From an uncultured Lachnospiraceae bacterium (GTDB lineage: Bacteria > Bacillota > Clostridia > Lachnospirales > Lachnospiraceae), in assembly GCA_910578845.1 (NCBI GenBank), contig CAJTSL010000060.1, positions 9,833 through 18,464 on the forward strand: a DNA stretch of 8,632 nt. The letters are read 5' to 3'. Each line of letters opens with the position of its first letter. The stretch's first letter is position 1. Positions 1-6,866 of this stretch are shown here, piece after piece. The notes below the pieces were generated by a model. It made no database searches, had not been told where the DNA came from, and saw only the letters and a list, made by a program, of their open reading frames with translations. Position numbers and translations under genes: made by a program.

Positions 1-1242
1 TTTGGCGATTATGTGTATCAGGATTTAGAAGATGCGGAAATTTCTTTCTTTAATTTTTCTGTTGAAAATAAAGAGCTGTATGAAAAAGAAATAGCAGCCT
101 ATATGGCGGTGCATCCCAATATCAAAGTGAATCTTGATTTAGTGGGTGGAGGCGTTGATGCGAGAACCGCGCTAAAGGCGAAAATCTCTAGCGGGGACGC
201 ACCTAATATAATCTGCCTGGAAGGTGCCTCAGATTTAGCTACTTTCGGCTATCTGTTAGATGATTTAAGCGATCAGCCCTGGGTTGAGCATGTTTTTCCC
301 AGCTCTTTGAAAGAATGTACAGTAGACGGTAAGGTGGTAGCTTTACCGGCAGAAATTGTAAGTTATGGTCTCTTGTATAATAAAGGCATCTTTGAAGCAT
401 GCGGAATTGATGGAGATACTTTAAGAACATATGATGATATTGATGCAGCATTTGCAACGGTGCAGGAAGCAATTAACAATGGGGATATAAAAGAACAGTA
501 TCCGGATTTGGAAGCAGTAGTATCCCTTCCGGCAAAAGAGTGGTGGGTATTAGGAAACCATAGCGCAAATGCAGCGCTGGGAATGGAATTTGGCAGTAGC
601 TTAGAAGCATATGATGCAGATACATTGGATTTCACATATGCTGATGCGTATAAAGATTATATTGATCTTATGGTAAAATATAGCCCTGATGCAGACAACC
701 CTTCTGCTTTGGTCGCTGCTGATTATGACAGTGCGATGGGCGGTTCCTTCTGTATAGAGAAAACGGCTGTCATTCAAATGGGACAGTGGGTACAACCAGT
801 GATCGCAGAAATCAATCCAGAGTTACTTGGACAAATCGGTGTTTTGCCAATTCCTTTAAAAGGCGTTGATGAAAATAATATTTGTTACGGCATTGGCTCG
901 CTTAGAGTTGTCAATAAGGACGCATCGGATGCAGAAAGAGCTGCTTCTAAAGATTTCTTAAACTGGCTGTTTATGTCCGATGAGGGAAAAGCGTTCTCAT
1001 CGTCTAATACATCTATACCAATGGATAATTACGAAGACTTCCAAGTTGCGAATGAGATTAGCCGGGCATGTGATGTATACGCGCGAAGTGAAGATATCAT
1101 TGCATTGATCTTTGGATCATGTCCTGATGGCTGGAATAATTTTCATGCCGCTGGTATTCAAAGCTATATAGCAGGAGATAAGACATGGGATGAAGTAATT
1201 GATGAGGCGAAAGCAGAGTGGTCTAAACTTAGAAAGAAGTAG
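1..1242 (+). CDS. ABC transporter extracellular sugar-binding protein (family 1), 5'-truncated
   Basis: Solute-binding component of a CUT1-type importer. In Gram-positives it is normally a lipoprotein on the outer membrane face that hands its ligand to the two permeases encoded downstream. The frame is open through base 1, so the gene begins outside the window; the GTG at 13 has no SD site and is not the start. 413 residues are visible. The family usually runs about 410-450 with a lipobox signal peptide, so the signal peptide and a short linker are probably missing. Family-typical features are an N-terminal strand with ISFFNFS, a region around GKVVALPAE followed by YGLLYNK (ligand-cleft motif of this fold), and a C-terminal ...DFLNWLFMSDEGKAF segment. 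Trp and acidic residues fit sugar binding, but the ligand is unknown. It ends in TAG, 88 bases before the first permease. Very confident of family, unsure of substrate. Confidence 0.93.
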   Translation, partial: FGDYVYQDLEDAEISFFNFSVENKELYEKEIAAYMAVHPNIKVNLDLVGGGVDARTALKAKISSGDAPNIICLEGASDLATFGYLLDDLSDQPWVEHVFPSSLKECTVDGKVVALPAEIVSYGLLYNKGIFEACGIDGDTLRTYDDIDAAFATVQEAINNGDIKEQYPDLEAVVSLPAKEWWVLGNHSANAALGMEFGSSLEAYDADTLDFTYADAYKDYIDLMVKYSPDADNPSALVAADYDSAMGGSFCIEKTAVIQMGQWVQPVIAEINPELLGQIGVLPIPLKGVDENNICYGIGSLRVVNKDASDAERAASKDFLNWLFMSDEGKAFSSSNTSIPMDNYEDFQVANEISRACDVYARSEDIIALIFGSCPDGWNNFHAAGIQSYIAGDKTWDEVIDEAKAEWSKLRKK

Positions 1243-1248
1243 TAAAGA

Positions 1249-1268
1249 GCTGGGAGGATTCTCCCGGC
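1249..1268 (+). other. Intercistronic hairpin between binding protein and permease genes
   Basis: GCTGGGAG (1249-1256) can pair with CTCCCGGC (1261-1268) around a GATT loop, an 8-bp stem with one G-T pair. Only three T residues follow (1271-1273), so it is a poor full terminator. Hairpins here are common in importer operons, where they stabilise or partly terminate the message so that binding protein is made in excess over permease. That role is inferred. Confidence 0.55.
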
Positions 1269-1330
1269 CCTTTGATTCATAGCAGACGGTCTCTATGGGG
1301 GAGCGCCGTTACTAAGGGAGGGGCTTAACA

Positions 1331-2194
1331 ATGAAGAAATCAAAATTATTTTATTGGCTTTTTTTGGCGCCTTGTCTCATTGCATTTTCGATCTCCGTTA
1401 TCATACCAATGATAACAGGTGCATATTATTCATTTACTGACTGGGACGGCGTAAAAAGCATTAGTGAATTTATCGGCATGAATAATTACATAGCTATTTT
1501 TCGTGATACTTATTTTCTGAATTCATTTAAGTTTACCATTGTATTTGTGATCGTAGCAGTGATCTGTGTCAATGTCAGTTCTTTTGGGTTGGCTTTGTTA
1601 GTGACACAGAAAATGAAATTGAATAACTTTTTCCGAAGTGTGTATTTTATGCCGAATCTGGTCGGTGGCGTCCTTGTTGGGTTTACATGGCAGTTTATTT
1701 TGTGTGAGGTATTCGATGATATCGGAAATGCACTAGGGTTAGATTTCCTGTGCAATTGGTTATCCAATCAGAGAACAGGGTTTCTAGGATTGCTCATCGT
1801 AGTTGTGTGGCAGATGAGTGGTTACATGATGTTAGTCTACATAGCGCAGCTACAGAACATACCGGATAGTTTGCTTGAAGCGGCGGCAATTGATGGCGCC
1901 GGCAGCTTTAAACAGTTCGTAAAAGTAAAATTACCGCTTATGATGCCGGCATTCACAATTGGTTTATTCCTGACTATGACAAACTGTTTTAAACTATATG
2001 ACCAGAACCTTACATTGACATCTGGCGGCCCGGCGAAATCAACGGAAATGTTGACAATGAACATCTATAATACTGCGTTTGTGTCAAATGAATTTGGACA
2101 AGCACAGGCAAAAGGCATTATATTCTTGATTGTAGTAGCGCTCATTACAGTAACACAGTTGTTTATAACGAAGAAGAAGGAGGTAGAAATGTAA
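1331..2194 (+). CDS. Sugar ABC transporter permease, MalF/UgpA type
   Basis: One of two membrane subunits of a CUT1 importer. The product is 287 residues, the usual length for short MalF/UgpA proteins. Hydrophobic segments lie at about 8-30, 67-91, 102-124, 150-172, 205-217 and 262-280, giving six membrane spans. The cytoplasmic EAA loop that docks on the ATPase is clear at 183-206 (EAAAIDGAG followed by LPLMMP). The C-terminal part has the family pattern LTSGGP followed by the last membrane helix and a lysine-rich tail. The start ATG follows a strong SD, AAGGGAGGG (1314-1322), with a normal spacer. The stop TAA shares one base with the next ATG, so the two permeases are very likely translationally coupled and assemble as a heterodimer. 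No ATPase gene for this importer is in the window. Confidence 0.95.
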   Translation: MKKSKLFYWLFLAPCLIAFSISVIIPMITGAYYSFTDWDGVKSISEFIGMNNYIAIFRDTYFLNSFKFTIVFVIVAVICVNVSSFGLALLVTQKMKLNNFFRSVYFMPNLVGGVLVGFTWQFILCEVFDDIGNALGLDFLCNWLSNQRTGFLGLLIVVVWQMSGYMMLVYIAQLQNIPDSLLEAAAIDGAGSFKQFVKVKLPLMMPAFTIGLFLTMTNCFKLYDQNLTLTSGGPAKSTEMLTMNIYNTAFVSNEFGQAQAKGIIFLIVVALITVTQLFITKKKEVEM

Positions 2195-3012
2195 TGGAGG
2201 GAAAGAAAAAATTACTATTAGCTTTCATTTGTCTCATTTTAGCAATTATATTTCTGTTTCCGATTCTCATTCTTTTATTGAATTCCTTTAAGCCAATCAA
2301 AGAAATTTATCAGAGTGTATTAGCATTGCCAAAGACTTTTAGCATGGATAATTATATCAACGCGTTCCGGGAATTGGATTATTTTACATCAATCAGAAAT
2401 TCTTTCATAGTAACAGGTGGGGTAACGGCAGCAAACGTTCTTTTTTGCTCTATGGCAGCCTGGGTTTTGGTAAGGTATCAAACGAAAACAAGCCAAGTGA
2501 TATTTGGGATGTTTTCTGTTGCAGTATTAGTCCCGTTTCAGTGTGTCATGCTCCCGTTATTAAAATTAATGGGAAATTTACATATGGTTAATATGCCAGG
2601 ACTGATGGTCGTCAATTTGGGATTTAGTACTTCTATGTCAATCATCCTGTTCCATGGCTTTATCAAAAACGTTCCATTAGAGTTAGAAGAGGCGGCAGCG
2701 ATTGACGGAGCAAGCCTGGCTAGAATCTTTTTTACAATAGTAATGCCGCTTATAAAAGGGATCAGCGCTACAGTGGCAATCTTGAATGCGATAATGTTAT
2801 GGAATGACTTTCTGTTACCGTCCTTAGTCATCAATAAAGCAGGCTGGCAGACATTGCCACTAAAAACATATCTGTTCTTCGGTACTTATATGAAAAAATG
2901 GAATTTAGGATCAGCGGCATTAGTTATGGCAATCATACCGGTAATTATTTTCTATATATTTTGTCAGAAATATATCATTAAAGGCGTTACAGAAGGAGCA
3001 ATAAAAGGTTAG
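2194..3012 (+). CDS. Sugar ABC transporter permease, MalG/UgpE type
   Basis: Second membrane subunit of the importer; pairs with the preceding MalF-type protein. It has 272 residues, typical of the family. The first span is at about 8-30 and is followed by the family motif LLNSFKP. Further spans lie at about 70-92, 103-125, 136-156, 183-203 and 238-260. The EAA loop is at 165-189 (EEAAAIDGAS ending in MPLIKG). The start ATG overlaps the upstream stop codon by one base, and an SD (AAGGAGG, 2177-2183) lies inside the upstream gene's 3' end with a 10-base spacer. The stop TAG is 30 bases before the amidohydrolase start, so the operon continues. Nothing looks damaged or missing. Substrate specificity cannot be read from the permease. 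Confidence 0.95.
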   Translation: MEGKKKLLLAFICLILAIIFLFPILILLLNSFKPIKEIYQSVLALPKTFSMDNYINAFRELDYFTSIRNSFIVTGGVTAANVLFCSMAAWVLVRYQTKTSQVIFGMFSVAVLVPFQCVMLPLLKLMGNLHMVNMPGLMVVNLGFSTSMSIILFHGFIKNVPLELEEAAAIDGASLARIFFTIVMPLIKGISATVAILNAIMLWNDFLLPSLVINKAGWQTLPLKTYLFFGTYMKKWNLGSAALVMAIIPVIIFYIFCQKYIIKGVTEGAIKG

Positions 3013-3030
3013 GATTTAGGATAGATAGAA

Positions 3031-3036
3031 AGGGAG
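3031..3036 (+). promoter_or_regulatory. Ribosome binding site that decides the amidohydrolase start
   Basis: AGGGAG lies 3 bases before GTG 3040, 6 before ATG 3043 and 12 before ATG 3049, all in the same frame. The 6-base spacing favours ATG 3043. Confidence 0.6.
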
Positions 3037-3042
3037 CAGGTG

Positions 3043-4341
3043 ATGCTTATGGGTAGTGTATATAATGAGATTTTTAATGAGGTAAATAAACTTGAGATCA
3101 TTGATTCGCATGAACATTTGCCACATAGAGAAGAAGCCAGGGAGAAAAATATAGATGTATTACAGGAATATCTTGGACACTATATGGATAGCAGCCTAGT
3201 ATCGGCTGGATTATCGCAGGCGCAGTTGGAAATGGTAAAAGACCATGGACGTCCAATTCTCGAGCGCTGGAGGATAGCAGAGCCTTATTGGGATTTTAGC
3301 AGACATACAGGTTATGGCAGGGCATTAGATATTTCCGTAAAAGCGATTTACGATATTGAACAGATCAATGGAAATACCATTGAGCAATTAAACGAAGCCT
3401 TTCAGAAAACGTTGAATCCCGGACATTATAAAAAGGTTCTCAAGGACTTATCAAAAATAAAAATTAGTATAAATGATGCTTCTAACTTAGATTATGATCC
3501 TGCGTTTTTCCGAGCAACACTACGTATGGATGAATTTATTTTCCCTCGCAGCATTGATGATTTTCATTTGGTAGCCCATGAGACAGGGATATCAATTTGT
3601 AGCTTTGAGGATTGGCTTGAGGCCTGTGAAGCATATTTGGATTATGCGTTCGCGCATGGAGCGGTTGCGCTAAAATGTAGCCTTGCATATGAGCGCCCAT
3701 TATCCTTTGAACGTGTGACGAAAGGAGAAGCGGAGGCTTGTTTTAATAGAATTTTTAGAACAATTCATTATCCTCAATGGGAACTGGTTCCTATTGAACT
3801 TGGTAAGACATTCCAGGATTATATGCTCCATTATATCTTACGCCTTGCAAACCAGAGACATCTTACGTTTCAATTTCATACTGGGCTGCAAGAAGGAAAC
3901 GGTAATTACATTTCCAATTCTAATCCTGAACTCCTAAGCAATCTATTCCTGGAATACCCTAATGTGGATTTTGATGTATTCCACATCGGTTATCCTTATC
4001 AGCATGTGATGTCTGCTCTGGCGAAGACGTTTCCGAACGTCTATATAGATATGTGTTGGGCTCATATTGTTTCGCCGGCAGCATGTATACAAGCATTAGG
4101 AGAATGGTTAGAATCCGTGCCTTATGATAAGATTATTGCATTTGGCGGTGATTATAAACTGGTTGACGGCGTGTATGGGCATCAATATCTCGCCAGGATG
4201 GATGTGAGCAGAACTCTTGCAATGAAAGTAGAGGAAGGCTTATTCGGGATAGAGGAAGCGATCAATATTGCCCGGAGATTATTTTATGATAATCCGCTGA
4301 AACTATTTAAATTAGAATACCAATCATCACCGTCATTGTAG
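3043..4341 (+). CDS. Metal-dependent amidohydrolase, FluG N-terminal-like (amidohydrolase_2 superfamily)
   Basis: Predicted cytoplasmic TIM-barrel hydrolase or isomerase of 432 residues. Visible superfamily metal ligands in order are HxH at H23/H25 (DSHEHL), a candidate lysine K211 in ALKCSLAY, H279 in QFHTGL, H314 in FHIGYPY and D370 in GGDY. The block QFHTG...NP..L...FLEYPNVDF, then HIGYPY and NVYIDMCW, closely resembles the amidohydrolase domain found alone in bacteria or fused to glutamine synthetase in fungal FluG (from memory of the family). The C-terminus RRLFYDNPLKLFKL is the usual end of this fold, and the last eight residues look like an unstructured tail. ATG 3043 has the best SD spacing; GTG 3040 and ATG 3049 are in-frame alternatives. 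As last gene of the importer operon it probably acts on the imported compound or a derivative. It lacks the overall pattern of uronate isomerase UxaC. Reaction unknown. Confidence 0.85.
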   Translation: MLMGSVYNEIFNEVNKLEIIDSHEHLPHREEAREKNIDVLQEYLGHYMDSSLVSAGLSQAQLEMVKDHGRPILERWRIAEPYWDFSRHTGYGRALDISVKAIYDIEQINGNTIEQLNEAFQKTLNPGHYKKVLKDLSKIKISINDASNLDYDPAFFRATLRMDEFIFPRSIDDFHLVAHETGISICSFEDWLEACEAYLDYAFAHGAVALKCSLAYERPLSFERVTKGEAEACFNRIFRTIHYPQWELVPIELGKTFQDYMLHYILRLANQRHLTFQFHTGLQEGNGNYISNSNPELLSNLFLEYPNVDFDVFHIGYPYQHVMSALAKTFPNVYIDMCWAHIVSPAACIQALGEWLESVPYDKIIAFGGDYKLVDGVYGHQYLARMDVSRTLAMKVEEGLFGIEEAINIARRLFYDNPLKLFKLEYQSSPSL

Positions 4342-4391
4342 GCGGGCATATCGACAGGGATATTGAAGATCGCATAAAACAGTACAGTAAG

Positions 4392-4424
4392 ACAGGAAAT
4401 CCAGAAAAAGGTTTCCTGTTTTTT
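4392..4424 (+). terminator. Intrinsic terminator of the importer operon
   Basis: ACAGGAAA (4392-4399) pairs perfectly with TTTCCTGT (4412-4419), and six T residues run from 4419 to 4424. With one bulged T, two further C-G pairs can form inside the loop. It begins 51 bases after the amidohydrolase stop, a textbook Rho-independent terminator for the + strand. Confidence 0.9.
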
Positions 4425-4462
4425 GTGTGCCCAGCAAAGCCTGTAGTTTCTGGATTCTATAT

Positions 4463-4478
4463 TATACAATATTGTATA
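4463..4478. promoter_or_regulatory. Perfect 16-bp palindrome, candidate operator
   Basis: TATACAATATTGTATA is an exact inverted repeat with no spacer, in the gap between two operons. A related half-like sequence, ATACAAAAT, follows at 4481-4489. It has the size and symmetry of a dimeric repressor site. The AT-richness makes chance possible. No regulator is encoded nearby in the window. Confidence 0.4.
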
Positions 4479-4504
4479 GGATACAAAATTTTTAAAAGAT
4501 TTTT

Positions 4505-4524
4505 GATCATTTGAGGCAATGATC
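4505..4524. promoter_or_regulatory. Inverted repeat GATCATT-N6-AATGATC, candidate operator
   Basis: Two perfect 7-base arms (4505-4511 and 4518-4524) are separated by TGAGGC. The right end of the left arm and the spacer coincide with the best -35 candidate for the downstream exporter operon, so a protein bound here could block or recruit RNA polymerase. The function is inferred. Confidence 0.4.
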
Positions 4525-4540
4525 CGTTATTACTTATATA
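4511..4540 (+). promoter_or_regulatory. Candidate sigma-A promoter for the plus-strand exporter operon
   Basis: TTGAGG (4511-4516) and TATATA (4535-4540) are spaced 18 bases, each matching four of six consensus positions. It lies after the upstream terminator and would give a leader of roughly 120 bases before the ATPase gene. Weak match; alternatives such as TTGATC at 4503 exist. Confidence 0.35.
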
Positions 4541-4659
4541 CAGATATTTGGGGGAGAGGGCAAAGGTACATTTTAAATGCTTATGATACCCAAACTCTGC
4601 TTACCACAAACTTGTTCATGCACAGGCTCAACAGGCTGAGCCAAAAGCAGCGCAGAAAT
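4541..4659 (+). other. Leader region of the exporter operon with short hairpin and tandem 9-mer
   Basis: Together with the preceding palindrome and promoter this fills the gene-free stretch from 4342 to 4669. GGCTCA (4625-4630) pairs with TGAGCC (4637-4642) around a six-base loop, and CTGCTT (4597-4602) can pair with AAGCAG (4645-4650) around it. The hairpin is built from a near-tandem repeat, ACAGGCTCA then ACAGGCTGA (4622-4639). It ends 18 bases before the SD of the ATPase gene. No T-run follows, so it is not a terminator, and it matches no riboswitch class I recognise. Confidence 0.35.
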
Positions 4660-4664
4660 GGAGG
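4660..4664 (+). promoter_or_regulatory. Ribosome binding site that decides the ATPase start
   Basis: GGAGG lies five bases before ATG 4670. The in-frame ATG at 4658 overlaps the SD itself and has no SD of its own upstream, so it should not be used as the start. Confidence 0.8.
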
Positions 4665-4669
4665 AAAAG

Positions 4670-5545
4670 ATGGAATTATCAATTGACCGTTTGACAAAGC
4701 ATTATGGAAGTAAAATAGCAGTAGACTGCGTTAGCGCAACCCTAAAGCCGGGCGTCTATGGGCTTTTGGGAGCCAATGGCGCCGGAAAGACAACGCTGAT
4801 GCGGATGCTGTGCGCTATTTTGGAATCAACCTCTGGCGAAGTGTTCCTGGATGGGAGGGGCATCATTGAAATGGGGGCGGATTACAGAAACGTATTGGGG
4901 TATCTCCCACAGGATTTTGGATACTATCCGGGTTATACTGCGATAGAATTTTTGCAGTATGTTTCCGCGCTTAAAGGAATACCAAAGGACATTGCCCGGA
5001 AACGGGCGGCAGAATTATTGGAGGAAGTAGGCTTAGGCGGTGTTGCGAATAAGAAAGTAAAGACTTTTTCCGGTGGCATGAAGCAGAGGATAGGAATTGC
5101 ACAGGCATTGCTCAATCATCCGGAAATCCTGATCCTGGACGAGCCGACAGCCGGATTAGACCCGAAAGAGAGGGTGCGTTTCCGCAATCTGCTTTCTGAT
5201 TATGCCGGAGATAAAATTGTTATTCTGTCTACACATATTGTTTCTGATATTGAGGCAATAGCGGATGAAGTCCTGCTGATGAAAAAAGGGAAGTTCGTAT
5301 TACAGGGCAGCGTTCCTGATTTAGTTCAAAAAGCGGAGGGAAAAGTATGGGAGCTGACGGTGCCGCAGGAAGAAGCAAGAAAATGGCAGACGAAATCAAC
5401 GGTTGCGAATCTAAGGCATGAGGGCAGGCGGGTGGTGCTTCGTATCATTTCAGAGCATATGCCGAGTGAGGCGGCTGTTCCATGTGAGGCAACGTTAGAA
5501 GACTTATATCTATATTATTTTCCAACAGAGCAGGAAGGAGTGTAG
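4670..5545 (+). CDS. ABC-2 type exporter ATP-binding protein
   Basis: Cytoplasmic nucleotide-binding subunit that powers the permease encoded immediately downstream. All catalytic motifs are intact over 291 residues: Walker A GANGAGKT (34-41), Q-loop Q81 (YLPQDF), signature SGGMKQ (134-139), Walker B ending in D157-E158 (ILILDEP), D-loop AGLD (161-164) and switch His H189 (STHIVSD). Residues from about 230 onward form the extra C-terminal segment seen in the CcmA/NatA/BcrA-like exporter ATPases; it ends ATLEDLYLYYF, typical for this class. ATG 4670 is chosen over 4658 because of the SD position. The stop TAG is five bases from the next ATG, so the genes are a tight operon. The family covers antibiotic, bacteriocin and small-molecule exporters and self-immunity pumps; the substrate cannot be assigned. 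Confidence 0.93.
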   Translation: MELSIDRLTKHYGSKIAVDCVSATLKPGVYGLLGANGAGKTTLMRMLCAILESTSGEVFLDGRGIIEMGADYRNVLGYLPQDFGYYPGYTAIEFLQYVSALKGIPKDIARKRAAELLEEVGLGGVANKKVKTFSGGMKQRIGIAQALLNHPEILILDEPTAGLDPKERVRFRNLLSDYAGDKIVILSTHIVSDIEAIADEVLLMKKGKFVLQGSVPDLVQKAEGKVWELTVPQEEARKWQTKSTVANLRHEGRRVVLRIISEHMPSEAAVPCEATLEDLYLYYFPTEQEGV

Positions 5546-5550
5546 TAACT

Positions 5551-6765
5551 ATGGAATTATTTTTACTGGAACATAGAAAATTATGGCGGAGGGCAGGCAC
5601 GAAAATAAGCGTTTTTATGTGTTTTCTGTATATCGTAGTATTCGGTAGTATCCTTTCTTTCCAGTGGTTTAATTTTGGAACAAAGGTTGATTTTAAAAGC
5701 AATGAATTTGGGAGAAATTTCGACGGATATGCCGCGATAAGAGACAGACAGGATTATGCGCTTTCATTTGGGGGAGACCTGACTGATGAGTCCTTGCAGC
5801 AAATAGTGCGGGATTACCAGCAAATGGAAGCGGCTGATAGCAAAAGGGCATGGGATTTAACTGACTGGATCATTATCAATGATTGGCTGAGAAATTTATG
5901 GCCTGAACTGCAAGAGGCCGGAAATTATCAGGCAGTTATCAGTTATTTCGAACCGGAAAAATTGAATGGTTTTTATGGAAGAAGGCAGTTGATTCTTGAG
6001 AAATATCTGGAAAATAATAATCAGACAGGAAAGGAAAAAGAATATTTATTGCAAATAGAGGAAAAGGTGAGCAAGCCATTCCATTATGGATGGATACGGG
6101 GGTGGCAGACACTTTTGAGTATTACGATTGACACATCGGCAGCTTCTATGGCACTGTTTCTGGCGATTGTATTATCCACGCTATTTGCAGGAGAGTGGCA
6201 TGACAATACCAGTTCCTTAGTATTGACGACCAAAAACGGCTGGGGAAAAATTGCTTTTGCTAAAATGGCTACTGGCCTGGCTTTTACAGTGGAATTATTT
6301 GCAATGATTGCAATTTGTGATATTGTATCGCAGCTTTTCTTTATGGGAACCACTGGGTGGGATATGCCGGTCCAGCTAATCAAGCTGACTACAATTGCCC
6401 CTATGAATATGCTACAGGCAGAAATTTATGAATGGGCGTTTATACTGCTTGGCATGGTCGGATATGCCGGGATAGTTATGCTGATATCGGCGGCTGTAAA
6501 AAGTAATGTACTGGCATTGATCCTTAGCCTGGCAGTTGTATATGTGCCAACGATGATCGATCCGTATCTTCCGTTTGGCTTCCAGAAGGCGTTAAGCTTA
6601 ATTCCGTTAGTGGGAAGTGGCACTGATATTTTTCGGACATATACCTTCCATATCTTCGGGAAATATGTGTGGTCGCCATACCTGTTGATCACTGTTCCGG
6701 TACTGATTGGCATTGTGTGTATGCCATTTGTTGTAAAGAAATGGTCAAGACGGATTAAGGCCTAG
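5551..6765 (+). CDS. ABC-2 type transporter permease, 404 residues
   Basis: Membrane partner of the preceding ATPase. SD AAGGAG (5535-5540) lies in the end of that gene, 10 bases before the ATG. One membrane span at about 19-40 is followed by a long polar, Trp- and Tyr-rich segment of about 145 residues (41-185). Five further hydrophobic segments then lie at about 192-214, 233-262, 288-313, 319-340 and 373-394. The stretch after the second span, TTKNGWGKIAFAKM, resembles the cytoplasmic coupling region seen in bacteriocin and lantibiotic immunity-type permeases. The long segment after span 1 should be extracytoplasmic and may sense or bind a ligand. The C-terminal tail is basic (KKWSRRIKA), fitting a cytoplasmic end. 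I cannot place it in a named subfamily; no second permease follows. Confidence 0.85.
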   Translation: MELFLLEHRKLWRRAGTKISVFMCFLYIVVFGSILSFQWFNFGTKVDFKSNEFGRNFDGYAAIRDRQDYALSFGGDLTDESLQQIVRDYQQMEAADSKRAWDLTDWIIINDWLRNLWPELQEAGNYQAVISYFEPEKLNGFYGRRQLILEKYLENNNQTGKEKEYLLQIEEKVSKPFHYGWIRGWQTLLSITIDTSAASMALFLAIVLSTLFAGEWHDNTSSLVLTTKNGWGKIAFAKMATGLAFTVELFAMIAICDIVSQLFFMGTTGWDMPVQLIKLTTIAPMNMLQAEIYEWAFILLGMVGYAGIVMLISAAVKSNVLALILSLAVVYVPTMIDPYLPFGFQKALSLIPLVGSGTDIFRTYTFHIFGKYVWSPYLLITVPVLIGIVCMPFVVKKWSRRIKA

Positions 6766-6816
6766 TAGCAATGGCAAACATTACTTGCGCTTAAAGATAA
6801 AAACATATTTATGAAG

Positions 6817-6845
6817 TTGTCAGGATAGATCCGCTCGCTTATAAT
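6817..6845 (+). promoter_or_regulatory. Near-consensus sigma-A promoter for the HD-domain gene
   Basis: TTGTCA (6817-6822), a 17-base spacer and a perfect TATAAT (6840-6845). The predicted transcription start is near 6852, directly against the SD at 6853-6858, so the mRNA leader would be only about 15 bases long. This argues for strong, unregulated or transcription-level-only expression. Confidence 0.8.
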
Positions 6846-6866
6846 AAGTAGCAGGAGGTATGTGAA

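Noticed and set aside
13..1242. GTG at 13 as start of the binding protein
   Set aside because: The frame is open upstream to base 1, there is no SD, and a secreted binding protein needs a signal peptide that is absent from this start.
3043..4341. Uronate isomerase (UxaC) assignment for the amidohydrolase
   Set aside because: Shorter, and its H279, H314 and D370 context matches the FluG-like amidohydrolase domain better.
4284..4469. Minus-strand 61-residue ORF across the importer terminator
   Set aside because: It covers the hairpin terminator and the amidohydrolase end, and has no SD.
4565..4590. GGTACAT/ATGATACC stem in the exporter leader as a riboswitch
   Set aside because: The stem needs a bulge, is AT-rich in the loop and matches no class I can recognise.
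6766..6816. Terminator after the plus-strand exporter permease
   Set aside because: Only weak AT-rich self-complementarity and no GC stem with T-run could be found.
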